Source: Nocardia sp.
GTDB lineage: Bacteria; Actinomycetota; Actinomycetes; Mycobacteriales; Mycobacteriaceae
Reading direction: 5' to 3'
Assembly: GCA_013361595.1 (NCBI GenBank)
Contig: JABFXT010000704.1
Coordinates: 1-9,931 of the forward strand
Length of the DNA stretch: 9,931 nt
Position 1 is the stretch's first letter; every line of letters starts with the position of its first letter. This document shows positions 1-5,238 of this stretch, one piece after another. Made by a program: the position numbers and the translations under genes. The notes under the pieces were generated by a model that saw only the letters and a program-made list of their open reading frames with translations, did not search any database and was not told the DNA's origin.

Positions 1-128
1 GCGACCCGGACCTGACCGCCCGGGCCCGCGCGCCGGGCCGGCTGTGGGATATCGACACCGGCCACGACCTGATGATCACCGAACCGGAAGCGACAGCCGC
101 CGCGCTCGGCCGGGTGGCGGCCGCCTGA
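1..128 (+). CDS. Alpha/beta-fold hydrolase, C-terminal fragment (partial)
   Basis: Only the last 41 codons are in the window. The first complete codon is at base 3 and the TGA stop at 126-128. The tail reads ...LWDIDTGHDLMITEPEATAAALGRVAA. The pattern W-D-I-D-T-G-H-D-L-M-x-x-x-P-x-x-x-A-x-x-L is what the end of an alpha/beta hydrolase looks like, with the His being the probable catalytic-triad histidine followed by the last helix. This is inference from a short piece; the nucleophile and acid are outside the window, so substrate and exact family cannot be given. It lies on the same strand as the following crotonase gene, 85 bases upstream of that gene's preferred start. Co-transcription is possible, and I see no terminator between them. 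Confidence 0.6.
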   Translation, partial: DPDLTARARAPGRLWDIDTGHDLMITEPEATAAALGRVAAA

Positions 129-213
129 TATCCCCCGCGGATGTCGCCTGCCCGGCGTGGTGATGCGCCGTCGGGCCGCCCGTATCCGGGACACGGATGG
201 CATGCTGTCCCGT

Positions 214-1065
214 ATGGCCGATATCCGCCTCGATATTTCCGACTCCGTCGCCACCATCACGCTGGACCGCCCGGACAAGCTCAACGCCTTCACGACGGCG
301 ATGGGCGACGAGCTGATCGAGGCGTTCGACACCACCGACCGGGACGACACGGTGCGGGCCGTGGTGATCACCGGCGCCGGGCGCGCCTTCTGCGCGGGCG
401 CCGATCTGTCCGCCGGTGCGGAGACCTTCGTCGCCCCCGACGACGCGGCGACCGAGGAGTTCCGTGACGGCGGCGGGGAAGTCGTGCTGCGGATGTTCGA
501 ATCCCGCAAACCCGTGATCGCCGCGATCAACGGCCCCGCTGTCGGTGTGGGTATCACCATGACGCTGGCCGCCGATTTCCGGCTGGCGGTCGACAACGCC
601 CGGATCGGCTTCGTGTTCAACCGGCGCGGAATCGTTCCGGAATCCTGCTCGAGCTGGTTCCTGCCGCGCCTGGTCTCCATGCAGAAGGCGCTGGACTGGG
701 TGTACTCGGGGCGGATCGTCGATGCGGGGGAAGCGCACGAGGCCGGATTGTTCTACGGGTTGTATCCGGCCGAAACCCTGCTGGACGAAACCTACGCGCT
801 GGCGCGCCGGATCACCGAGCATTCCGCACCGGTGTCGGTCGCGCTGTCGCGGCAGATGTTGTGGCGCGGGCTGGGTGCCGACCATCCGATGGTCGCGCAC
901 CGGGTCGAATCGCGAGGCATCCTCAGCCGGGGTGCCAGCGCCGATGCGCGAGAAGGCGTGTCGTCGTTCCTGGAGAAGCGGCCCGCGCGCTACCCCGACA
1001 GTGTGGCGCGCGATCTCCCGGAGATCTTCGGCGCGGATCTGCCGGTACCGCAGTTCCGGCGTTGA
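214..1065 (+). CDS. Enoyl-CoA hydratase/isomerase (crotonase) family protein
   Basis: A 283-residue crotonase-fold protein, expected to act in the cytoplasm on a CoA thioester (hydration or double-bond isomerisation in fatty-acid or similar catabolism). The fold signatures are A-F-C-A-G-A-D-L (residues 58-65) and I-N-G-P-A-V-G-V-G (105-113), whose backbone amides form the oxyanion hole, then D-F-R-L-A and F-V-F-N-R-R-G-I-V-P-E (133-143). The two glutamates of classical hydratase (rat E144 and E164) align by eye with Thr115 and Phe135, so both are missing. Glu143 in the GIVPE motif is the obvious candidate acid/base. This F-x-RRGIVPE-SSWFLPRLV pattern is, to my knowledge, a common actinobacterial crotonase subtype. 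I chose ATG 214 because the conserved domain starts at MADIRLDI. In-frame alternatives are ATG 202, ATG 163 and GTG 157; none has a strong ribosome-binding site. Substrate unknown. Confidence 0.9.
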   Translation: MADIRLDISDSVATITLDRPDKLNAFTTAMGDELIEAFDTTDRDDTVRAVVITGAGRAFCAGADLSAGAETFVAPDDAATEEFRDGGGEVVLRMFESRKPVIAAINGPAVGVGITMTLAADFRLAVDNARIGFVFNRRGIVPESCSSWFLPRLVSMQKALDWVYSGRIVDAGEAHEAGLFYGLYPAETLLDETYALARRITEHSAPVSVALSRQMLWRGLGADHPMVAHRVESRGILSRGASADAREGVSSFLEKRPARYPDSVARDLPEIFGADLPVPQFRR

Positions 1066-1075
1066 TCCGGAAGTC

Positions 1076-1161
1076 ACACTGGGAGTGTACTTTCGGTGAC
1101 AGATACCTTGGCAAAGGTGAGTTCGCAAAAGTGCGCGGGCACAATGGCGCGGGTCTAGGAT
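1076..1161 (+). promoter_or_regulatory. Probable promoter/operator region of the cupin gene
   Basis: The 126-base gap between the crotonase stop and the cupin start is less GC-rich than the genes. It contains an actinobacterial-like -10 hexamer TAGGAT at 1156-1161, about 30 bases before the start codon, but no good -35 at the right distance. Upstream, ACACT-GGG-AGTGT at 1076-1088 is a short inverted repeat that could bind a dimeric regulator. No terminator is visible, so read-through from the crotonase gene is also possible. Assignment rests on pattern matching only. Confidence 0.3.
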
Positions 1162-1180
1162 CTGTGGCACAACGAGTTTC

Positions 1181-1185
1181 GGAGG
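1181..1185 (+). promoter_or_regulatory. Shine-Dalgarno site GGAGG of the cupin gene
   Basis: GGAGG lies six bases before the ATG at 1192. This fixes the start of the cupin gene and is the clearest ribosome-binding site in the window. Confidence 0.85.
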
Positions 1186-1191
1186 TGCTGC

Positions 1192-2244
1192 ATGCCAGAC
1201 GAAGTCCTGGCGCCCAATATCGAGCTTTTCTCCCGCAACGGTTTCGCCGGCCCCAACACGACGATCGTGCGCGCCCAGTACCGGCCCCGTTTTCTACACG
1301 CCCGTGGCGAATACGTGCCGCGCCGTTTCCACACCTGGGACCTACCGGCCGCGGTGTTCGCGGAGCCCAAGGCGCTACCGGTCCCGATCCTCGAGGGCGA
1401 GGGCATCAGTTTCGAACTGAGCCGGCGCTCGGCCGCCATGTCCTTCGGCTACGTCAATGTCTGGGCCGACGAACTGCACTACATCGTCGCCGGGCGTGGT
1501 GAACTCGATACCGAGGTGGGCACGCTCGAGGTGCGGGCCGGGGATATCGTCCTGATCCCGCGCGCGGTGACCTACCGGTGGGGTGAGATCGCCGCGGAGA
1601 TCAGCGAGTTCATCGTGGTCACGGCCAGTGAACTGCATCTCGATCCCGAGGGTGCGCCCGGAACCTTCAACCCCGACCTGCATCTGGACCGTCCCGTCCC
1701 GCACGGCCGCCCGGGCCTGCCGACGGAAGACGAATACGAGGTGGTCGTGCGCACCGGCGACACCTTCACCTCGTATTTCTACGATGTCGATCCGATCCCG
1801 TGCCTCGATGTCCTCGGCGCCCCGCTCGTCCTCCGGTTCAACCTCGAGCATGTGCAGGGCCTCGGCGTCGCGGCGGGCGGACTCGCTCCGGCCCGGCTCA
1901 TGAGCAGTACCTCGGGCCACGATTTCGTCTTCGGCACCGGTAGTCGGCGGAGTGCCCGCCCACCGGTGCACCACAACGCCGATTTCGACGAGGTCATCTG
2001 TTACGCCATGGGCCCGTCGGCGTGGGGTTCGGTCGATACGCCGGGCACCGTCACCTGGACACCAAAAGGCCTGCTGCATCAGGGACCCGAAGAGGATGTG
2101 CAGCCCGGGTACCGGGCGTTCCTGGTGGAAACACGGTCGACCCTCACCATGACCCCGGCCGGCCGCGATATCGCGCATCTGATGGAAACCGATCAGTACG
2201 GCGTCCATCCGGCCGAGGGGCAGACGGCCGCGGCGGCCCGCTGA
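1192..2244 (+). CDS. Homogentisate 1,2-dioxygenase-like double-cupin protein
   Basis: A 350-residue cytosolic protein with two cupin-like halves, as in homogentisate 1,2-dioxygenase (HGD), the iron enzyme that opens the aromatic ring of homogentisate. The N-terminal half has A-D-E-L-H-Y-I-V-A-G-R-G-E-L-D-T-x-x-G (residues 92-110), then R-A-G-D-I-V-L-I-P-R-A-V-T-Y-R (115-129), very like the HGD N-terminal cupin. The C-terminal half has P-P-V-H-H-N-A-D-F-D-E (257-267) and L-L-H-Q-G-P-E (294-300). His261, Glu267 and His296 reproduce the His-X5-Glu...His spacing of the HGD iron ligands, so a metal site is likely. It is shorter than typical HGD (about 380-450 residues), and no fumarylacetoacetase or maleylacetoacetate isomerase gene is adjacent, so the substrate may differ. 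The start is set by GGAGG six bases upstream. The gene ends just before a strong hairpin and converges on the esterase gene. Confidence 0.85.
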   Translation: MPDEVLAPNIELFSRNGFAGPNTTIVRAQYRPRFLHARGEYVPRRFHTWDLPAAVFAEPKALPVPILEGEGISFELSRRSAAMSFGYVNVWADELHYIVAGRGELDTEVGTLEVRAGDIVLIPRAVTYRWGEIAAEISEFIVVTASELHLDPEGAPGTFNPDLHLDRPVPHGRPGLPTEDEYEVVVRTGDTFTSYFYDVDPIPCLDVLGAPLVLRFNLEHVQGLGVAAGGLAPARLMSSTSGHDFVFGTGSRRSARPPVHHNADFDEVICYAMGPSAWGSVDTPGTVTWTPKGLLHQGPEEDVQPGYRAFLVETRSTLTMTPAGRDIAHLMETDQYGVHPAEGQTAAAAR

Positions 2245-2253
2245 GCGCCGCGG

Positions 2254-2290
2254 TGTTCCGGCCGGTCCGATGAAGGGACCGGCCGGAACA
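2254..2290. terminator. Bidirectional intrinsic terminator between convergent genes
   Basis: A perfect 15-bp inverted repeat, TGTTCCGGCCGGTCC (2254-2268) and its reverse complement (2276-2290), surrounds a 7-base loop. It fills almost the whole 46-base gap between the cupin stop (2244) and the last base of the convergent esterase (2291). There is no T-tract on either side, as is common for actinobacterial hairpin terminators. Confidence 0.88.
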
Positions 2291-3124
2291 TCAGGCCAGT
2301 CGATCGAGCCAGCGCACCAGCGCGGCTGTTCCGTCGCGGAAGCCGGCCGACCGGGGCCGGTTGAGGAACCCGTGGCGGGTTCCCGGCACGATCAGATGCT
2401 CGGCCTCGATTCCGGCCTCGGCGAGTTCGCCGGCGAATTCGGTGCTCGACGCGCTCAACGAGTCGTACGCGGCGTCGAGCAGTAGCACCGGTGGCAACCC
2501 GGTCAGCTTGCCGCCGCCGGGGAACACATCCGGGTCGCGCAACCGTTCCGCCGAGCCCACATAGTTGAGGTTCATCCTGCGGATGACCTGCGGGGTGAAG
2601 GTGCCGAGCCGGCGCCGTCCCTGTAACCGCTCACGCACCGGCGGTGGTAGCCGGGGGAGTTCGGCGTGCAGGGTCGCGTACGCGAGGATCAGCCCGGCCG
2701 GTCCGGGGCCGCTGGTATCGCGCAGCCGCAGCGCCGCCGACGCGGCGAGGCAGGCGCCCGCGCTGGCGCCGCCGAGGACGATGCGGGGTTCGTGGGCCAG
2801 GAGGTCGGCGACCGCGGTGAGCACATCGTCGAGCGGCGCCGGATAGCGGTTGTCCGACGGCCGGTATTTCGGCGGGCCCCAGGCCCGGAACCGGGGGATC
2901 AGCGCGTAGTCGACGGTGTGCACCCGGCGCCCGGTCGCGGCGATCCGCAGTGCCACCGCATGTGATTCGAGTTGGTCGAGCCCGCCCGATACGAACGCGC
3001 CGCCGTGCAGCCACAGCAGTGCCGGTGCGGCCGGATCCGGTGTGGCGGGCAGGTATTCGCGAATCGGTACCCGGCCCCGGACGCCGGGAAGGTACCTGTC
3101 ACGGATTTGCGGTTCGTCGCCCAT
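2291..3124 (-). CDS. Alpha/beta hydrolase, HSL-type (family IV) esterase/lipase
   Basis: A 277-residue cytoplasmic hydrolase of the hormone-sensitive-lipase group, expected to cleave small carboxylic esters. Visible motifs in order are H-G-G-A-F (residues 40-44, oxyanion hole), G-G-A-S-A-G-A (118-124, nucleophile Ser121 in G-x-S-x-G), D-A-A-Y-D-S-L (217-223, probable acid Asp221, matching the family's D-P-L motif) and T-R-H-G-F (249-253, catalytic His251). The triad is complete and the length is slightly below the usual 300 or so residues. The frame stays open far upstream, but ATG 3124 is preferred because GAGGA (3130-3134 on this strand) precedes it by five bases and an upstream terminator (3215-3239) separates it from the next gene. 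It is therefore probably its own transcription unit, although its promoter is not obvious. The physiological ester is unknown. Confidence 0.9.
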   Translation of the reverse strand: MGDEPQIRDRYLPGVRGRVPIREYLPATPDPAAPALLWLHGGAFVSGGLDQLESHAVALRIAATGRRVHTVDYALIPRFRAWGPPKYRPSDNRYPAPLDDVLTAVADLLAHEPRIVLGGASAGACLAASAALRLRDTSGPGPAGLILAYATLHAELPRLPPPVRERLQGRRRLGTFTPQVIRRMNLNYVGSAERLRDPDVFPGGGKLTGLPPVLLLDAAYDSLSASSTEFAGELAEAGIEAEHLIVPGTRHGFLNRPRSAGFRDGTAALVRWLDRLA

Positions 3125-3214
3125 CCACGTCCTCGATCCGAGCTCGTACCCGTTCGGACGAATCCGCGCGGGGTCTGGGTGCTGCGTTCGCCGTCGGTTC
3201 GCGGTGCGGCGACG

Positions 3215-3239
3215 GCCCCGGCGATGGTATCGCCGGGGC
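3215..3239 (-). terminator. Intrinsic terminator after the SDR/NmrA-like gene
   Basis: An 11-bp perfect inverted repeat, GCCCCGGCGAT (3215-3225) and ATCGCCGGGGC (3229-3239), has a 3-base loop. It lies 28 bases beyond the stop of the minus-strand reductase gene and upstream of the esterase start. It should end the DUF1772-reductase transcript. No T-tract is present. The rest of the 3125-3267 spacer shows nothing I can name. Confidence 0.75.
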
Positions 3240-3267
3240 TCCGCGCATCGGTGCGGCCCCCGCGCGC

Positions 3268-3963
3268 TCAGCTCTTCCCGAATGCCTCCGCTCGGAGGAG
3301 GTCCAGCATGCCGGGGTTGTCGGTGGTGGTGACCACGCCGACGGCGGTACGGAGGTAACGGTCGCTCTCCGCGAGGCTCAGCAGACAGGCCGCGAGATCG
3401 GTCCGCGAGGTGAACCGGCCCGCGGCCCGCTGCGGGGCAACCGTGTAGTCGGTGCGGTGCGGCAGATCGAAGAGTCCGCTGGGCCGGACGATCGTCCAGT
3501 CGAGATCGGTGGCGGTGAGCAGTCCTTCCATCGCGCGCATGTCCTGGTAGAGGGTTTTGCCGAGGACTCCGGTGATGAACGGTTGCAGCACCCGGTTGAA
3601 CAGGAACCCGGCATCCGCATACGGGTGGGGATCGACCGCACTCGACGACACCACGGCGATCCGGCGCACTTCGTGCCGCCGCATGGCGGCGACGATATTG
3701 GCCACGCCGGCCGAATAGGTCGTGATGGGCTTTCTGCTGAACGGTACGCCGAGTGCCGAGAGGACCGCATCGGCACCGGCGACCGCTCGATCGACGGCAG
3801 CGGGGTCGTACACATCCCCGCCCACGGTGGTGAGCCGATCGTGTGTCACCGGGAAATCGCCGGGGCGGCGGGTGAAGGCCACGATATCGTGGCCGGCCTC
3901 GAGGGCCTGGCCGGTGAGCAGCCGGCCGGTGGGACCGTTGGCGCCGAAGATGACTATTCGCAT
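3268..3963 (-). CDS. NAD(P)-binding NmrA/atypical SDR family oxidoreductase
   Basis: A 231-residue Rossmann-fold protein of the atypical short-chain dehydrogenase (NAD(P)H-binding/NmrA-like) group. The N-terminal cofactor motif M-R-I-V-I-F-G-A-N-G-P-T-G (residues 1-13) is the G-x-x-G-x-x-G type. It is followed by F-T-R-R-P (30-34), often the NADP-phosphate-binding arginines, G-G-D-V-Y-D (48-53), V-V-S-S-S-A-V (104-110) and D-L-D-W-T-I-V-R-P-S-G-L (153-164). Relatives include quinone reductases, flavin reductases and redox-sensing regulators, so the reaction cannot be fixed from sequence. The start ATG 3963 has AAAGGA seven to eight bases upstream. It follows the DUF1772 gene by 38 bases on the same strand and ends in a hairpin, so the two form an operon, probably controlled by the divergent MarR regulator. 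Confidence 0.88.
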   Translation of the reverse strand: MRIVIFGANGPTGRLLTGQALEAGHDIVAFTRRPGDFPVTHDRLTTVGGDVYDPAAVDRAVAGADAVLSALGVPFSRKPITTYSAGVANIVAAMRRHEVRRIAVVSSSAVDPHPYADAGFLFNRVLQPFITGVLGKTLYQDMRAMEGLLTATDLDWTIVRPSGLFDLPHRTDYTVAPQRAAGRFTSRTDLAACLLSLAESDRYLRTAVGVVTTTDNPGMLDLLRAEAFGKS

Positions 3964-4001
3964 GATTGCTTCCTTTCGGGTGTGCCGGGTGTCGCGCCGG
4001 T

Positions 4002-4523
4002 TCAGTGGGCGCGGAGGCGGGGGCGGGCGGGGAATAGCAGGAGACCGAACGCGACCATCGCCGCGGCAGTGCGGACCATATGGGCGGTCTGCCAGCGGTC
4101 GCGGACGGTGGACCAGTCGGCCGGTATCCCGTGTTCGAGCCACGTCGCCTGCTGGGCGTTGATGGGCAGATTGACGGTGACACTGACGAGCGCGACCGCT
4201 GCCAGCAGCGCTACGGCGACCGCGATCGGTATCCAGGTTCGGTGGGACCGGTACGCCGTCACCGCGAGGGCCGCGGCGAGGCACAGCGCCGGGAGGAGGG
4301 TGACGCTCGCGAGGACGTCCAAGCGGTCCAGTTGGACGGTTCGGACCTGGGTGTAGGTGGCGGCGTCGGCCGCTCGGAGCGAGGACTCGAGGACTAGGAC
4401 CCCGAGTAGGAAACCGGCGAACGAGCCGGTGAGGAGGCGGGCGGTGAACCGCAGGGCAGCGATTCGCCGGGTGTCGTCGACCGGGGTGGTCGAGTTCGGT
4501 GGTGCTTCCAGGTGAGTGGTCAT
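4002..4523 (-). CDS. DUF1772 (anthrone oxygenase-like) membrane protein
   Basis: A 173-residue integral membrane protein with four predicted hydrophobic helices (about residues 28-46, 70-90, 98-117 and 148-165). The family signature is clear: N-L-P-I-N (118-122) followed by W-x-x-x-R-D-R-W-x-x-x-H-x-x-R (137-151). DUF1772 contains fungal anthrone oxygenases that oxidise polyketide anthrones to quinones, but most bacterial members have no known function, so I do not assign the reaction. The N-terminus is polar and has no signal peptide apart from the first helix. AGGAG at 4530-4534 (this strand) lies six bases from ATG 4523. It is the first gene of the operon with the SDR/NmrA-like reductase and is divergent from marR, with a shared AT-rich operator region. 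Confidence 0.82.
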   Translation of the reverse strand: MTTHLEAPPNSTTPVDDTRRIAALRFTARLLTGSFAGFLLGVLVLESSLRAADAATYTQVRTVQLDRLDVLASVTLLPALCLAAALAVTAYRSHRTWIPIAVAVALLAAVALVSVTVNLPINAQQATWLEHGIPADWSTVRDRWQTAHMVRTAAAMVAFGLLLFPARPRLRAH

Positions 4524-4539
4524 GGGTTTCTCCTGAAGC

Positions 4540-4566
4540 CATATAGTATGAGAACCATATAATATG
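4540..4566. promoter_or_regulatory. Probable MarR operator: tandem palindromic boxes
   Basis: Two 11-base boxes, CATATAGTATG (4540-4550) and CATATAATATG (4556-4566), lie 16 bases apart centre to centre. The second is a perfect odd palindrome (CATAT-A-ATATG); the first has one mismatched pair. Together they form a 27-bp imperfect dyad centred on 4553, with 9 of 11 arm positions pairing. The site is strikingly AT-rich for this DNA and sits between the divergent marR and DUF1772 genes. Binding by the adjacent MarR protein is inference from position. Confidence 0.65.
4558..4563 (+). promoter_or_regulatory. Candidate -10 element for marR
   Basis: A perfect TATAAT hexamer lies inside the second operator box. 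No convincing -35 is seen 16-18 bases upstream. It would give a leader of roughly 80 bases. A second candidate -10, TACTAT at 4619-4624, would give a leader of about 20 bases. Confidence 0.4.
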
Positions 4567-4586
4567 AAATAGTGAGTAAATGCAAG
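4559..4586 (-). promoter_or_regulatory. Candidate promoter for the DUF1772-SDR operon
   Basis: Reading the minus strand, CTTGCA (4586-4581) and TATTAT (4564-4559) are spaced by 16 bases. This predicts a transcript start near 4552 and a leader of about 30 bases. The -10 lies within the second operator box, so a protein bound there would block RNA polymerase. Confidence 0.5.
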
Positions 4587-4651
4587 AGCGCCCGGAAACC
4601 GCCTGTGTACCGGCCCCGTACTATCGGAGACCCAGATCATGTGAGGGGTAT

Positions 4652-5152
4652 ATGACCGAAGCGAACGCGGGCGTGACCAGGCAGCGCAGACAACTCGTCG
4701 CCGGGGTCAAGGGTTCGTTGCGCGAGCTGCGTGTCGCGCTCGCCCTGCTGAACCACCGGGTGGGAACGCGGGTGGAGCTCAAAGACGTCGATCTCGACTG
4801 TCTGGACATCCTCGGCAGACAAGGCCCGCTCAGCCCGAGTGGGCTGGCGCGGCTGGCCGGTCTGCACCCGGCGACCATCACCGGGATACTCGACCGGCTC
4901 GAACGCGGCGGCTGGGTCGTGCGGGAACGGGCCGCCGGCGATCGGCGCGCGGTGAACGTCCACATCGTTCCCGGGCGCAATGCCGAGATCTTCCGGCAGT
5001 ACGCCGGTATGAACACCCTCATGGACGAACTCTGCGACGGTTACAGCGATGCCGAGCTCGAATTGATCATCGATTTCCTGCGCCGCTCCGGTGCGGCCGG
5101 GCAACAGGCCACCGACCTCCTCACCTCGGAACAAGCCTTTCCCGCCGGGTGA
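4652..5152 (+). CDS. MarR-family transcriptional regulator
   Basis: A 166-residue winged helix-turn-helix regulator of the MarR family. The DNA-binding domain runs from about residue 46 to 106. L-S-P-S-G-L-A-R-L-A-G-L-H-P-A-T-I-T-G-I-L-D-R-L-E-R (60-85) supplies the turn and recognition helix, and G-W-V-V-R-E-R-A-A-G-D-R-R-A-V-N-V (87-103) the wing, with the family's D-x-R pattern. Helices before and after would form the dimer interface and ligand pocket. Such proteins usually repress efflux or detoxification genes until a small phenolic or similar ligand binds. The frame is open back to 4580, but ATG 4652 is preferred because AGGGG (4644-4648) precedes it and the MarR homology begins after it. 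It is divergent from the DUF1772-SDR operon and immediately upstream of an MFS exporter on its own strand, so it probably regulates itself and both neighbours. Confidence 0.9.
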   Translation: MTEANAGVTRQRRQLVAGVKGSLRELRVALALLNHRVGTRVELKDVDLDCLDILGRQGPLSPSGLARLAGLHPATITGILDRLERGGWVVRERAAGDRRAVNVHIVPGRNAEIFRQYAGMNTLMDELCDGYSDAELELIIDFLRRSGAAGQQATDLLTSEQAFPAG

Positions 5153-5238
5153 ATCGGTCCACCTGCCCGGCCTCGCGGGTGCCTCAACTCACAGCTGCGC
5201 GCGGAAACCTCCCCGGCGGCCGCCTGTTACACCAGAGC

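Noticed and set aside
1108..1145. TTGGCA and CACAAT as a -35/-10 pair before the cupin gene
   Set aside because: The spacing is 26 bases, far too long for a sigma-70-type promoter.
76..1170. 364-codon minus-strand frame opposite the crotonase gene
   Set aside because: Low-complexity R/G/H/P-rich translation with no family motifs, opposite a clear crotonase.
3125..4183. Upstream extension of the esterase frame to give a 630-residue protein
   Set aside because: The extension overlaps the reductase and DUF1772 genes in another frame and is R/H/P-rich nonsense. A good ribosome-binding site and ATG exist at 3124, after a terminator.
2950..4356. 468-codon plus-strand frame opposite the esterase, reductase and DUF1772 genes
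   Set aside because: Spans three recognisable minus-strand genes and both spacers and has no domain-like sequence.
3964..4542. N-terminal extension of the reductase frame on the minus strand
   Set aside because: The Rossmann motif begins exactly at ATG 3963 with a ribosome-binding site. The upstream translation is the shadow of the DUF1772 gene.
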